From contig NZ_CP083582.1 in the NCBI RefSeq assembly GCF_020091585.1, positions 3,906,001-3,970,000 on the forward strand: a DNA stretch of 64,000 nucleotides, written 5' to 3'. Each line of letters begins with the position of its first letter. Within the stretch, counting starts at the first letter, position 1. Of the stretch, positions 29,331-40,270 are shown piece after piece. A model generated the notes under the pieces. That model saw nothing but the letters and a program-made list of their open reading frames with translations, was not told the DNA's origin and did not search any database. Made by a program: the position numbers and the translations under genes. The DNA comes from Kovacikia minuta CCNUW1 (GTDB lineage: Bacteria > Cyanobacteriota > Cyanobacteriia > Leptolyngbyales > Leptolyngbyaceae).

Positions 29331-29831
29331 TCAAGGCTCGACCCGATCCATCAGGCGGAAATGGGCAATTTGCGCAATTTCTGCGAGGGCTTGGGTGATT
29401 TCTGTTTCAATATCGTTTTGCAATCGTCGATCGAACGCTTCCAGAATGCTCGTTTTTGTGTGATTTTTGACTGCAATGATAAACGGAAACCCAAATTTGC
29501 CTTTGTAAGTCTGATTGAGCCGTTGAAAGCGCTCAAACTCCTCGGTTGTCAGGCGATCTAACCCGACTCCTGCCTGTTCTTGCACCGATGCTGCTGCCAT
29601 TTTTGCCTTACTGCCCAGGTCTGGATGCGCCTGGATCAATGCCAGTTGCGATTCCTGGCTCATTGCCCTAACACCATGCACCATTGCCTGATGGAGCTGA
29701 TTGACATCGGCAAATGGACGCTTTTCCCATGCCTGATGGGCGATCGCAGGCATATCCTCAAATACTGCCCCCAGGGCGGCAACAAAGGCGTCCCGATCCA
29801 GTTGATTCAGTTCGGCGATCGAGTAAGGCAT
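29331..29831 (-). CDS. uraD: 2-oxo-4-hydroxy-4-carboxy-5-ureidoimidazoline decarboxylase
   Basis: OHCU decarboxylase, which converts OHCU to S-allantoin in uric acid degradation. At 166 residues it has the normal length. Family motifs: LNQLDRDAFVAALGAVFED at the N-terminus, LIQAHPDLGSKAKM (about 84-97, catalytic His), EEFERFQRLNQTYKGKFGFP and FIIAVKNHTK (about 113-125). No other purine-degradation gene is in the window, so it acts with uricase and HIU hydrolase encoded elsewhere or is a stand-alone remnant of the pathway. Heptamer repeats (CTGACAC units, 29292-29323) abut its end. Confidence 0.92.
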   Translation of the reverse strand: MPYSIAELNQLDRDAFVAALGAVFEDMPAIAHQAWEKRPFADVNQLHQAMVHGVRAMSQESQLALIQAHPDLGSKAKMAAASVQEQAGVGLDRLTTEEFERFQRLNQTYKGKFGFPFIIAVKNHTKTSILEAFDRRLQNDIETEITQALAEIAQIAHFRLMDRVEP

Positions 29832-29971
29832 AGAACCTGAGGCAAGAAATAGTGATTAGTGCTGTCAAGTATAGACAACCCAGTAAGCAACATCATTTTA
29901 CTGGGTGCTCGCATTAACTGTTGTCGCTAACTTTGATAGGCTACACTTGATTTGTCTTCAGGATTCACGAT

Positions 29972-30154
29972 TTGCCAACCCATAAGCAACTAGAAACGTC
30001 AGTATTTCTCTGTCAGTTGCTCTCCAATCTGTACCAGCCGATTCAAGTTTTTCGCTTCGACCAAAAGCTTAAGACGCTTTACATCCAGGCTGGAAGGGAA
30101 GATGAGATAGCGCTTGTAATTGATGAAGATGGAACTTGGGAGTTTGTTCTATGA
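29972..30154 (+). CDS. Small DUF6888-like protein
   Basis: A 60-residue protein starting with TTG (MPTHKQLETSVFLCQLLSNL). The pattern SVFLCQLLSNLYQPIQVFRF, then YIQAGREDEIALVIDEDGTW, resembles the small cyanobacterial proteins assigned to DUF6888. Its stop codon overlaps the start of the next gene (ATGA), so the two are translationally coupled. Such small overlapping pairs are often toxin-antitoxin-like, but no toxin fold is visible. Confidence 0.65.
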   Translation: MPTHKQLETSVFLCQLLSNLYQPIQVFRFDQKLKTLYIQAGREDEIALVIDEDGTWEFVL

Positions 30155-30357
30155 CATCCGATTTGTCTCAGATGACGAATACTGAGTTAAAGCAGTATAT
30201 TTCTGAACATCGAAATGATGAAGCAGCTTTTCGAGCCGCTTTGGAAGTATTAATGAGCCGCCGTAACCCCGCCAATCTTCAACCCTATCCTTTTGATCTG
30301 GCAAATCCTGAGAGCGAAGTTGAAGCCATTTTAAAGGCGAAGTTCAACCAGGACTAG
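30151..30357 (+). CDS. Small DUF6887-like protein
   Basis: A 68-residue protein. The ATG at 30151 shares ATGA with the stop of the preceding gene, which decides the start over an upstream ATG at 30136. The sequence (LSQMTNTELKQYISEHRNDE, then FRAALEVLMSRR) matches the pattern of cyanobacterial DUF6887 proteins, which usually accompany DUF6888. It is acidic and helical, and its function is unknown. Confidence 0.65.
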   Translation: MTSDLSQMTNTELKQYISEHRNDEAAFRAALEVLMSRRNPANLQPYPFDLANPESEVEAILKAKFNQD

Positions 30358-30643
30358 TAGAAGTAGTTTAACGAGGCGCTTATATTGCCCATAAGCAGAA
30401 TAAGAAATGTATACGAGCGACAAATAGGATGGCAAGTTTCCTCTAGTCATGGGCGGCAGCAACACCCTGCCCGTAATCAATCTCGACCCTGCAAAAATAA
30501 AGACAAAATAGCGATCGATTTACCGAAGGAGTTGAAACCTAATTGGGTTTGACTTATGAACCTATAGTAAATAGTCTCTGAAAAACCAGCTATATTAGTC
30601 TTTGTTTAGTGCAAAATCATTTCTTTCTGTAAGTCTTAAATAT

Positions 30644-32758
30644 ATGAGCGAAGAACAACCACCAGGAGGAGGAGATTCATCCCCAAAAATCTCACCTACT
30701 GAACGAGGAATAGGACTTGCCCTTGCTGTTGCAGTCTTACTAACTTTTATAGTCCTTGTACTCAATCCACGCTCAATGGATGGTGGGACTATGGCAATAG
30801 TTAGGTTTTTAGCAGCTACATTTGCTGGAATAGCAGGCTATTTATTTTCAGGAAATCTTGGATTGGAAGCAAAGATTCCTTGGAGCAAAACTCAGATAAG
30901 AGCAACAGGGGCGTTTGCAGCATTTGTGCTTGTGTTATTCCTCTTCTTTGTTGGAGTGCCTGGTCTAGATGATACAGATAAAAGCAAGCATGGGACTGAT
31001 AGTTCAGGCACAGAACAGTCTCGATCTCCTATATCAGTGCAGTATTGGATAGGTTTTAACGGCTATCCAACCTTGACGCTCTCATTTCTTAATCAAAAAT
31101 TTGATAGTGAAGTAATTTCACAGATACTTTCAGAAGTTTTTGCAACTGATAAGCGTCCTATTATTCATTCGGAAAATCCTGTCTTCAAGAATATCGAGAA
31201 ATTCATAAGAGAAAGTAGAAATCAAGATACGCTTATCAGAGTAAATAAGGAAAATGAACAACTTACCTACTACTCAAACAACCCGAAAGTATTAAAAAAG
31301 AAAGATGATGGCAACAGTGGAAAAAAGCTAAATATTAACAATAACGACGGCTCAATCAAGCGCTCTAGAAGTAATCTAATTCCAGCGGATCGAATTGTTT
31401 ACGAGAGTGAAACCGATAACTTTCACTTCGCATCACTTTTAATGCCTTTTCAAGCAGCGAATGAAGAAGCAAAATATACTTCACTTGTAATAGACAAATA
31501 TGTGGAAACTGGAAGTGAATACCGAATAGTACAGTTTCCCAAGCTTTCGAGTTTTAACAAACTTGCAATCCTAGATGATTGGAGTGGGGAAGATGTTAAC
31601 ACTTCAAATAATATATGGATTAAAAGATTGATAGAAGGAAATCCAAGTAGCCGAGGTTTTTTTGCTTTCGTTTACTATCTGAAAAAGTCGTTAACTGTCA
31701 ACCAAGAAAAAGGATGTGGTTCCGATCCAATACCAGAAAGCTGGGTATGGAGATATATGCCTTCTCCGTATGTTATGTTTCTTGATATAGAGAACAAGAA
31801 TAGTTCAGTTATACAAATAGGTTCTGTAGACATTGGATTGCTGGAAAAGAGTTCTTACGAACTTACGCCTACTGACAGGAGAAGTTCTCTGGCTTCGATC
31901 TATTCCAAACAAACTCAAGCATTTGATATGCCACTCCAACCGAATCAACACTTATTCATACCAATTGAGTTTGGGTTTGACACAGAATCTCAAAGAAAAG
32001 CTTTTGAAGAATTTGAGAATATTCCTCAATCATCAAGCAAGGAAGGAATTGAAACTGTTGACGATGTTACAAGCACCGAGATCTACATTGGAAAACCTTT
32101 AAGTAAGCAAAAATATATTGAATCAGGTTGTGATAAAGATGGATTGAGCGGTTCACATAAGTGCATCGAGACTTCATCTCAAAAGGTAAGTTTAAGAAAA
32201 GATTTTATTTCAAAATTAGAAAGTTTAGAAGAAGTCCTAAATCGAGTACCAAAGAGATTTGCAGTCGGCTCAATATTATCAGTTAGTTCTATCGAGATAG
32301 ATGGTCGAAAAATAGACATTCGACCACCAAAAGATGAAGCTAACCTTTCGATTCCCTTTAAAAGAACAGCTATACGAGGACTTAGCTGTCCACATTTATT
32401 AGTTTTTAGTCCTTATCAAGAGCGCTGGTTTTACTTGGGTACTGTAATAACTGGAAGAAATTCAAAGTATCTAAAAAGCTATGATCATCGAAATCTTGAT
32501 ATAAAAGCTTCCAAAATCAGATTAGAGGAACGAGAAAAAGAAGTGTCATATATTGATTCTATAGCTATTGAATTTACCGATCCAAAAACCCAATCCCCTA
32601 GAAAAGTTTCCCCACCAATTCCAGAGTTACTTTATGTCGATGAAAAATATCTCACCCTAAATCAAGGGGACTCCTTTGAAATTAATTTAGGAAATATGGT
32701 TCCGCCTGGTGCAACAAACTTGAAATTTGAAATTAATGGATATTATGAAACTTTATAG
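30644..32758 (+). CDS. AT-rich membrane protein of unknown function
   Basis: A 704-residue protein not recognised. After MSEEQPPGGGDSSPK come three hydrophobic helices: about 22-42 (LALAVAVLLTFIVLVL), 49-70 (AIVRFLAATFAGIAGYLFSG) and 88-106 (AAFVLVLFLFFVGVPG). A large soluble region of about 600 residues follows, rich in Lys, Ser, Asn and Ile, with no catalytic motif I can name. The C-terminus (DSFEINLGNMVPPGATNLKF) looks beta-sandwich-like. Base composition is clearly more AT-rich than neighbouring genes (many AAA, ATA and AAT codons), which suggests acquisition by transfer. The start at 30644 is preferred to a TTG at 30602. Confidence 0.75.
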   Translation: MSEEQPPGGGDSSPKISPTERGIGLALAVAVLLTFIVLVLNPRSMDGGTMAIVRFLAATFAGIAGYLFSGNLGLEAKIPWSKTQIRATGAFAAFVLVLFLFFVGVPGLDDTDKSKHGTDSSGTEQSRSPISVQYWIGFNGYPTLTLSFLNQKFDSEVISQILSEVFATDKRPIIHSENPVFKNIEKFIRESRNQDTLIRVNKENEQLTYYSNNPKVLKKKDDGNSGKKLNINNNDGSIKRSRSNLIPADRIVYESETDNFHFASLLMPFQAANEEAKYTSLVIDKYVETGSEYRIVQFPKLSSFNKLAILDDWSGEDVNTSNNIWIKRLIEGNPSSRGFFAFVYYLKKSLTVNQEKGCGSDPIPESWVWRYMPSPYVMFLDIENKNSSVIQIGSVDIGLLEKSSYELTPTDRRSSLASIYSKQTQAFDMPLQPNQHLFIPIEFGFDTESQRKAFEEFENIPQSSSKEGIETVDDVTSTEIYIGKPLSKQKYIESGCDKDGLSGSHKCIETSSQKVSLRKDFISKLESLEEVLNRVPKRFAVGSILSVSSIEIDGRKIDIRPPKDEANLSIPFKRTAIRGLSCPHLLVFSPYQERWFYLGTVITGRNSKYLKSYDHRNLDIKASKIRLEEREKEVSYIDSIAIEFTDPKTQSPRKVSPPIPELLYVDEKYLTLNQGDSFEINLGNMVPPGATNLKFEINGYYETL

Positions 32759-32862
32759 TTTCGATATGCCTCTGAACTTACTTTGGTGCAAAAACTAGAG
32801 GATGATGGCAAGAAATAGAAGGGTTCAGTTTAGCCAATGAAGCAAAGGTGAGAGAGAAAAAT

Positions 32863-34275
32863 ATGGCGACTTCTTCTATGCCCAATGCAACTCGGACTGA
32901 AACGGACAGTATGGGGCCGATCGAAGTCCCTGCCGATCGCTATTGGGGGGCGCAAACCCAGCGATCGCTGCGATATTTCTTCATCGGTGAGGACTTGACC
33001 CCCAAGGAAATGATTTGGGCATTGGCGATCGTCAAGAAAGCGGCGGCGCTGGCAAATCTGGAATTGGGCAAATTGCCGGAGGAAAAAGCCCAGTTAATTA
33101 TCCAGGCGGCAGAGGAAGTGATAGATGGCGAACTGGATGATCACTTTCCACTGCGCGTTTGGCAGACGGGCAGCGGCACTCAGAGCAATATGAATGTGAA
33201 CGAGGTGATTGCCAATCGGGCGATCGAGCTTGTGGGAGGGGTTTTGGGTAGCAAAAATCCAATTCATCCCAACGATCACGTCAATATGTCCCAGTCCTCT
33301 AATGATGTGTTTCCCACCGCAATGCACATTTCGGTGGCGATCGCCCTGCACCAAAGCCTCCTGCCCAACCTTAAAAAAATGCGCGATGCTTTGGATGAAA
33401 AGGCAAAAGCCTGGGCAGAAATTGTCAAAATTGGGCGGACTCACCTGCAAGACGCCGTTCCCCTGACTCTAGGGCAGGAATTCTCCGGTTATGTGGGACA
33501 ACTGGATGACAATCTGAAGTGGATCGAGGCAGTTTTACCCGATTTGTATCAACTGGCGATCGGGGGTACCGCTGTTGGCACCGGATTAAATGCACCCAAG
33601 GGCTTTGCCGAAAAAGTTGCCAGTCACATCAGCGAGATAACCCAACTTCCCTTTGTTTCTGCTCCCAATAAATTCACCTTGATGGCTGCCCACGATGCCC
33701 TCGTCCGTACCAGTGGCAGCCTCAGAACCCTGGCAGCCTCCCTGCTCAAAATTGCCAATGACATTCGCTTTCTGGGGTGTGGCCCCCGCTGTGGTTTTGC
33801 AGAACTTCACTTACCAGACAATGAACCCGGATCATCCATCATGCCAGGTAAGGTAAATCCGACCCAGTGTGAAGCCATGACCATGGTTGCAGCCCAGGTC
33901 ATTGGCTATGACACTGCGGTTGCGTTTGCAGGCTCGCAGGGGCATTTTGAGTTAAATGCCTATAAGCCGCTAATCGTCTTCAACCTGATTCAGTCGATCA
34001 ATTTACTGGCAGATAGCTGCAACAACTTTACGGATTTTCTTGTGGTGGGTCTGGAACCGAACCAGAAGAAAATTGATACCTTCCTGAACCAGTCTCTGAT
34101 GTTGGTTACCGCGCTCAATCCTGTGATTGGATATGACAAAGCGGCGAAGGTGGCAAAACTCGCTTCTGAGAAGGATCTAACCCTCAAACAAGCCTGCCTG
34201 GAACTGGGCTATGTCTCCGCGGAAGACTTCGATCGCATCGTCGATCCCTACAAAATGGCGCATCCGCAGGGATAA
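32863..34275 (+). CDS. fumC: Class II fumarate hydratase
   Basis: Fumarase C converts fumarate to malate as a soluble homotetramer. Signatures: [20 protein letters not shown] (about 103-122), [14 protein letters not shown] (about 138-151), and the superfamily signature [16 protein letters not shown] (about 324-339). The length (470 residues) is normal. The start is ATG 32863, preceded by a purine-rich GAGAGAGAAAA. A GTG at 32848 is a weaker alternative. The GC-rich composition contrasts with the AT-rich orphan just upstream. It is transcribed alone. Confidence 0.95.
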   Translation: MATSSMPNATRTETDSMGPIEVPADRYWGAQTQRSLRYFFIGEDLTPKEMIWALAIVKKAAALANLELGKLPEEKAQLIIQAAEEVIDGELDDHFPLRVWQTGSGTQSNMNVNEVIANRAIELVGGVLGSKNPIHPNDHVNMSQSSNDVFPTAMHISVAIALHQSLLPNLKKMRDALDEKAKAWAEIVKIGRTHLQDAVPLTLGQEFSGYVGQLDDNLKWIEAVLPDLYQLAIGGTAVGTGLNAPKGFAEKVASHISEITQLPFVSAPNKFTLMAAHDALVRTSGSLRTLAASLLKIANDIRFLGCGPRCGFAELHLPDNEPGSSIMPGKVNPTQCEAMTMVAAQVIGYDTAVAFAGSQGHFELNAYKPLIVFNLIQSINLLADSCNNFTDFLVVGLEPNQKKIDTFLNQSLMLVTALNPVIGYDKAAKVAKLASEKDLTLKQACLELGYVSAEDFDRIVDPYKMAHPQG

Positions 34276-34372
34276 TTGGCGCGATCGTCTTCAATCTAAG
34301 GAGTGGGGAGTAGGGAATTGTCGAGTCTGGTCATTTGCTTTTGGGTTATGCCGCTCATGACTAATCACGAGT

Positions 34373-34482
34373 GCCTAGAGCATCGGTACAGTATTTGAGA
34401 AACCGGGTTTCTGACCAGGGTTATGCAACGAAACCTGGGCAGTTTACAGAAGAAACCCGGTTTCTTTACCAGCGTTCTAGTG
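34373..34482 (-). repeat. MITE-like palindromic repeat, family 2, copy B
   Basis: This is nearly the reverse complement of 29173-29280: the ends read CTAGAGCATCGGTACAG and CAGCGTTCTAGTG, with two GAAACCGGGTTTCT / GAAACCCGGTTTCT blocks. The middle differs, as expected for an old mobile repeat. Confidence 0.8.
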
Positions 34483-34634
34483 TCCCACGAGAATCTTGAT
34501 TATTTTTAACAAACTTGCCCGTTGAACAAACAGGAGCCAGGAATCAGAGGCTAGAGGAAGCCCAGATCCCTGCTTTCGGATTGAATTTAATTCGATTCAA
34601 CGGATTACTTCGCAGAAACGGGGATCGGAGGGTT

Positions 34635-34735
34635 ATACCCAATTAAATAGTCTTGGTGGCACATCAACATCCTGTAAGGGCGGTTTGGCCAAACGCCCCT
34701 ACCCGATCTGTCACGTTTTCACTTCAAATCGGTAT
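34635..34735 (+). repeat. MITE-like palindromic repeat, family 1, copy C
   Basis: An intact copy of about 100 bases, from ATACCCAATTAAATAG to CTTCAAATCGGTAT, with a central GTTTGGCCAAAC palindrome. It shows what the IS110 target looked like before insertion (CATCCTGTAAGGGCGGTTTG). Confidence 0.85.
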
Positions 34736-35289
34736 GAGAGCGCTAATCAGGAAATCGGGGTTGTGTTTTGGAAGGGCCAGATGCCCTAAGCTCAGCTCGA
34801 AGAAACCTAATGTCCAGGATTGGGTGACGGCTCCTTTGGTTGTGCAGGAGCAGAAAACCACAGATATTAACCTGGCCATCTTTGATCTGGCGTTCCGAAC
34901 CGCCCTCATCCCCCAACCCCTTTTCCCATCAAAGGAGAAGGGGAGTCAGATTCAAAGTCCCTCTCCCATTTTGGGCGAGGGATTTAGGGTGAGGGCAGGT
35001 GTATTCCCAACAGTTGACGGGTTAATATACGGTTTGTCTTTTGTTCTGCTTTTTATAAAAAGTGGACTATAAGGTTTCATATAATTTGGTTTTAGGGAAT
35101 ATCCATCGTTCTGAAGCTCTCAACCCTCTGGCGCACTCTTTTTTATTTTTATACTTCCTCTAGCACCCTAACTTGTTCCTTCCCCCCCTTTCCTTTGCCC
35201 CAAAGTTCGTCAATAATGCTTTCATTAACCTGGTCAATACCTTCGACAACCTTTCATCCCTTTGAGATGAATCTATAGGAGACACTGGC

Positions 35290-36156
35290 GTGAAACTAGC
35301 AGTTTATGGAAAAGGTGGAATTGGCAAGTCCACAACGAGCTGTAATATCTCGGTAGCCCTGGCACGACGCGGTAAGAAAGTTCTGCAAATTGGCTGCGAC
35401 CCCAAGCACGATAGTACTTTTACGTTAACGGGTTTCCTGATTCCAACTATCATCGACACGCTTCAGGAGAAAGACTACCACTACGAAGATGTCTGGCCCG
35501 AAGATGTGATTTATAAAGGTTATGGCGGTGTAGATTGTGTTGAAGCAGGCGGTCCCCCAGCAGGAGCTGGATGTGGCGGCTATGTCGTCGGTGAGACGGT
35601 GAAACTGCTCAAAGAGCTGAATGCCTTCGATGAGTACGATGTGATTCTGTTCGATGTACTGGGTGATGTGGTCTGTGGTGGTTTTGCCGCACCGCTCAAC
35701 TATGCCGACTACTGTATGATTGTCACAGACAACGGCTTTGACGCCCTGTTTGCGGCAAATCGGATTGCTGCCTCAGTGCGCGAAAAAGCTCGTACCCATC
35801 CCCTGCGCCTGGCTGGTTTGATTGGTAACCGGACTGCTAAGCGGGATTTGATTGAAAAATATATCGAAGCAGTTCCGATGCCCGTTCTGGAAGTGCTGCC
35901 CCTAATTGAAGACATTCGGGTTTCCCGTGTCAAGGGCAAAACCCTGTTTGAAATGGCAGAAACCGATCCCTCTCTCAATTACGTCTGCGATTACTACCTC
36001 AATATTGCCGACCAAATTCTGGCTCGTCCTGAAGGTGTCGTCCCCAACGATTCACCCGATCGCGACCTGTTCTCCCTACTGTCCGATTTCTACCTCAATC
36101 CTCATACACCAAAAGTCAAAACGGAGGAGGAAGAATTGGATCTAATGATGGTCTAA
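35290..36156 (+). CDS. chlL: Light-independent protochlorophyllide reductase, iron-sulfur ATP-binding protein
   Basis: ChlL is the nitrogenase Fe-protein-like electron donor of dark-operative protochlorophyllide reductase (chlorophyll synthesis in darkness). The P-loop GKGGIGKST is at residues 7-15, and the [4Fe-4S] ligands are Cys95 ([11 protein letters not shown]) and Cys129 (GDVVCGGFA). It forms a homodimer that delivers electrons to ChlN-ChlB. The length (288) is standard. The start is GTG 35290, preceded by AGGAGA. chlN lies downstream on the same strand with one small gene between, the usual cyanobacterial arrangement. chlB is not in the window. Confidence 0.97.
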   Translation: MKLAVYGKGGIGKSTTSCNISVALARRGKKVLQIGCDPKHDSTFTLTGFLIPTIIDTLQEKDYHYEDVWPEDVIYKGYGGVDCVEAGGPPAGAGCGGYVVGETVKLLKELNAFDEYDVILFDVLGDVVCGGFAAPLNYADYCMIVTDNGFDALFAANRIAASVREKARTHPLRLAGLIGNRTAKRDLIEKYIEAVPMPVLEVLPLIEDIRVSRVKGKTLFEMAETDPSLNYVCDYYLNIADQILARPEGVVPNDSPDRDLFSLLSDFYLNPHTPKVKTEEEELDLMMV

Positions 36157-36307
36157 GGAGGGAGTTAGGAGTTAGGAGTTTTAAGTTATGAGTTTTGAGT
36201 TATGAGTTAACAAAGGGGCGTCATTCAACCTTGTAATGAAATACCCCCAGGAAAACTTAAAATTCAAAACTCAAAACTTAAAACTTAAGTTCAAAACTCC
36301 ATTAGCC

Positions 36308-36754
36308 GTGAATACCCAGCAGATTCGTCAGTCCGTTCGAGATAAGTGGCTTAGCTACTACAAAGAAAATCGTCAATGGCTCAGCCGTCTGGGCGTTTGG
36401 GTTAACTGTGATGGGCAGCGTCGCCCTTCTTCAGGGTTTATCCTGGCGACCCTCTCCGTTTTGGAACCCCAGTTAGCCCATTTGTTGCCGTTGATTGTGG
36501 ATCTCAGCAGCAATCCCGATCGCATCATCCTTGCCCTGGGGCTGAACTTCAACCCCGAAGAGGAGCTAGAAGCACTCAAAGCGAAGGAAGCAAATTCTCA
36601 AAATGGGGAAACCCCTGGTGAGATTTCAGAAGCCAAACTAAAAATGCTGCCTGCCGCCAGCGATGAATTTAGCCTACCGACGCCCCAGGAAGCCATCAAA
36701 GTTCGTTCCCAACTGGACGAATCCTGTCGAGGCTCCCGCGACCATCGGGACTAA
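36308..36754 (+). CDS. DUF5331 protein between chlL and chlN
   Basis: A 148-residue protein found between chlL and chlN in many cyanobacteria (DUF5331); its function is unknown. The conserved part is NTQQIRQSVRDKWLSYYKEN to about residue 85 (LIVDLSSNPDRIILALGLNF). The C-terminal half is low-complexity and variable. I chose GTG 36308 (VNTQQIRQ read as Met) because the open frame upstream to 36236 is read from TTCAAAA/CTTAAAA heptamers. Its conserved position suggests a role with the protochlorophyllide reductase, but nothing in the sequence proves it. Confidence 0.8.
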   Translation: MNTQQIRQSVRDKWLSYYKENRQWLSRLGVWVNCDGQRRPSSGFILATLSVLEPQLAHLLPLIVDLSSNPDRIILALGLNFNPEEELEALKAKEANSQNGETPGEISEAKLKMLPAASDEFSLPTPQEAIKVRSQLDESCRGSRDHRD

Positions 36755-36846
36755 GTGAGGGTGAGGAGTGAGGGGGTGATGGGAGTTTTAAGTCTTAAGT
36801 TTTAAGTTCTAAGTTGAAAGAGAGAAGGTGAGGGGGAATATTTTTT

Positions 36847-36900
36847 ATCCCTCATCCCTCATCCCTCATCCCTCATCCCTCATCCCTCATCCCTCATCCT
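36847..36900 (+). repeat. Heptamer array (TCATCCC)n
   Basis: About eight uninterrupted CCCTCAT units lie directly upstream of chlN, followed by CCACCTA units. This is the cleanest heptamer array in the window. Confidence 0.9.
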
Positions 36901-36941
36901 TTCCCTACCACCTACCACCTACTTCCCTTCAGAGAAATTGA

Positions 36942-38351
<1,410 letters not shown>

Positions 38352-38358
38352 CCATATC

Positions 38359-38395
38359 AGTAGGATGGGCAAAGGGCGCGATCGCCCATCCTACT
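38359..38395. terminator. Hairpin between chlN and a convergent gene
   Basis: AGTAGGATGGGC (38359-38370) pairs perfectly with GCCCATCCTACT (38384-38395), with a 13-base loop that contains a GCGATCGC-type site. It lies 8 bases after the chlN stop and 12 bases before the end of the gene on the other strand. A bidirectional terminator is likely, although no U-run follows. Confidence 0.6.
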
Positions 38396-38406
38396 CTACT
38401 GAAATC

Positions 38407-39474
38407 TCAGACAGATGCGTTACGGGCGTATTGGTTATTAATCAAGTTGATCAGCTCAGCATAGTTGTGTCGATCAGATACTCCTCCAGCGTCAGCAATC
38501 AAATCGAAGGAACCATCCATATTCAACGACCAACCAAGGTCATAATTTCCTTCTAGAACTGCAACAATATCGGCTTTTACTTTTTGCCCGTCGTAACCAC
38601 GAACATCACTATCAACCAGTACCGTAAAGCCTAGTTGCCCAAGAGACAGCTTCAGGAGTTCCAAGTCTGTCATCTTGGTGCGAATTACGCTGAAATGTCC
38701 ACCGCCTGTGATCAAAATCTGACGCAATCGCTCAAAAAGTTCTGGAGGAATATCAAGTTTGACCCCAATAAAACTCAGATACCCTGGCGGTTCACTCAGA
38801 TGTACGAAACAGCCTTCAGCTTGGGAGTATCTCAATTGCTTGAACTCAGAAATCGCTCCTTTAAAGTTCTCATCTAACCAATGAGCCATCGCTTGTGAAT
38901 AAGTTCGTAGCCAGCTAAATTCCGGCATTGAAAATCTTTCAAGTCTTCCGAGGACAGCAACAATACGATACACTTCAAATCGATTTCTCTCGTCCAATGC
39001 TTTTTTCAATGCAGAAGCTAAAGCACGGGAAACGGGTGGTTGCTCGTATACCAAAGTTGCTAGCTCGTTAGCATCTCTCGGCAGAGTCAGTTGTTCACCC
39101 TCAACAACAAGGACGTAAGGATTCAAAATAGCTTCAACTCGAAAGGCTAACTCCTCAAGCTTAAATGGTTTGGTCATGTAATCTAGCATTGGTGGAAATG
39201 TCCGCACCTCAGTTACATCAGAAATAAGCAACAAGATAGACGCTTCTGTACGGCTTTGGATTTCACTGAATAAAGCACCATTATCATTCAGCAGATACTC
39301 TCTGATGATGACTAGATCAGGCTCAAACGCTTGGAAGACGCTCATCGCTGCATTGAGGTTTTCGGCAGAAGCTATTTGATAATTCTGTCTATTTCTATTT
39401 AAGAAGTTGTAGATGCGATCGCGGATTTTTTGGTCACTATCAACAATCAGAATTTTGGCAGTAGCCATAGCCAT
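38407..39474 (-). CDS. Pseudo-receiver protein fused to a Ycf35/DUF1257-like domain
   Basis: A 355-residue protein. Residues about 1-120 form a CheY-like receiver (AKILIVDSDQKIRDRIYNFL, with YMTKPFKLEEL as the Lys-Pro switch), but the phospho-acceptor position reads DLVIIREYLL, with Arg where Asp is expected, so phosphorylation is unlikely. A helical middle region (about 130-235) is followed by a C-terminal domain from HFSVIRTKMTDLELLKLSL to LINNQYARN. This resembles Ycf35/DUF1257, a small conserved protein of cyanobacteria and plastids. The start ATG 39474 follows AGGAG at good spacing. It is convergent with chlN. The function is unknown, and it may be a phosphorylation-independent regulator. 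Confidence 0.75.
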   Translation of the reverse strand: MAMATAKILIVDSDQKIRDRIYNFLNRNRQNYQIASAENLNAAMSVFQAFEPDLVIIREYLLNDNGALFSEIQSRTEASILLLISDVTEVRTFPPMLDYMTKPFKLEELAFRVEAILNPYVLVVEGEQLTLPRDANELATLVYEQPPVSRALASALKKALDERNRFEVYRIVAVLGRLERFSMPEFSWLRTYSQAMAHWLDENFKGAISEFKQLRYSQAEGCFVHLSEPPGYLSFIGVKLDIPPELFERLRQILITGGGHFSVIRTKMTDLELLKLSLGQLGFTVLVDSDVRGYDGQKVKADIVAVLEGNYDLGWSLNMDGSFDLIADAGGVSDRHNYAELINLINNQYARNASV

Positions 39475-39816
39475 TAGAGTACTCCTGCGCTAGTTTTTCC
39501 ACCGCGTTGCACCCTAGAAATAGAACATCAGCTTCCTTGCAAATTAAATTTCTTACTTGCAAGAATACCCAAAAATGAAAAGCCATCAGAACATCGCAAT
39601 TACTTACGGACTTGTGATGAACTATACAATAGCTCAAACTTTCAGTTCATTTAATGCTCTTTGAAATCATCTTTGACCCAAGCGCTGTTCAAACGCTACT
39701 CTTTGGTTATTGTGCGGTGGCAGATAACCTCGAACACTCATCGATAACCTGCGTACCACTACACCAACGCCGCGTTGTGCCGCACAACTCACAGAGGACT
39801 TTTATACTACCAAAAG

Positions 39817-40259
39817 TTACAGCCATGATTCCAGAGAAAAAGGCTGCGCTTGCTGAATTCGGACAAAATCGCTGTCGGCAGACACAACAATAAGACTATG
39901 CTGGATTGCTGTTGCTACAATCCAGAGATCATGATCACAAATCCTAAATCTCCAACGCTTGTACTTCGGCGTTTATTTTTAACTTTAGGCGCAAATTGAT
40001 TGAAAACTGCCGTTTTGAGTTGACTGTAGAGAATGGCGGTTTCTTCATCAATGAAGTATAAATCAACATTTGCTAGAAAAACTTGAACCGCTGCAAGGTT
40101 TTGAGCTTTTCGTTCTGATTTTTCGGTCATGTAGAGTAGTTCACCATACGTGATGATGCTAACACCGATTTCGTTGATAGAACGAGAACGCAATGCAGTG
40201 ATGACGCTAGGAGTGTTATTGATGATGTAGCTGCAATGATTGGTATCCAGGAGATACAT
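39817..40259 (-). pseudogene. PIN-domain (VapC-like) toxin, frameshifted
   Basis: The frame from ATG 40259 encodes a PIN ribonuclease toxin (MYLLDTNHCSYII with the first Asp; SIITYGELLYM with Glu). It derails after [11 protein letters not shown]. From about 39938, the other frame continues as expected for the family, [20 protein letters not shown] then [20 protein letters not shown], and stops at 39817-39819. One missing base near 39938-39942 restores the full gene. Without it, the catalytic DHD and final Asp are lost. The antitoxin gene 11 bases upstream is also damaged, so the module is probably dead. Confidence 0.8.
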
Positions 40260-40270
40260 GGATGATGTGA

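Larger units (their letters stand above)
34276..35289. other. Long intergenic region upstream of chlL
   Basis: About 1 kb without a credible gene. It holds a family-2 repeat (34373-34482), a family-1 repeat (34635-34735) and a GGGCGAGGGATTTAGGGTGA block (about 34972-34991) typical of cyanobacterial interspersed repeats. The AT-rich stretch 35030-35095, before a C/T-rich leader, is the likeliest place for the chlL promoter. An open frame at 34653-35072 is made of these repeats and is not a gene. Confidence 0.6.

Noticed and set aside
34653-35072. 139-codon open frame upstream of chlL
   Set aside because: It is made of a family-1 repeat and other interspersed repeats and does not read as a natural protein.
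36847-36900. Possible CRISPR array
   Set aside because: Units are 7 bases with no spacers and no cas genes nearby. The 156-base repeats at 16560-17290 are coding.
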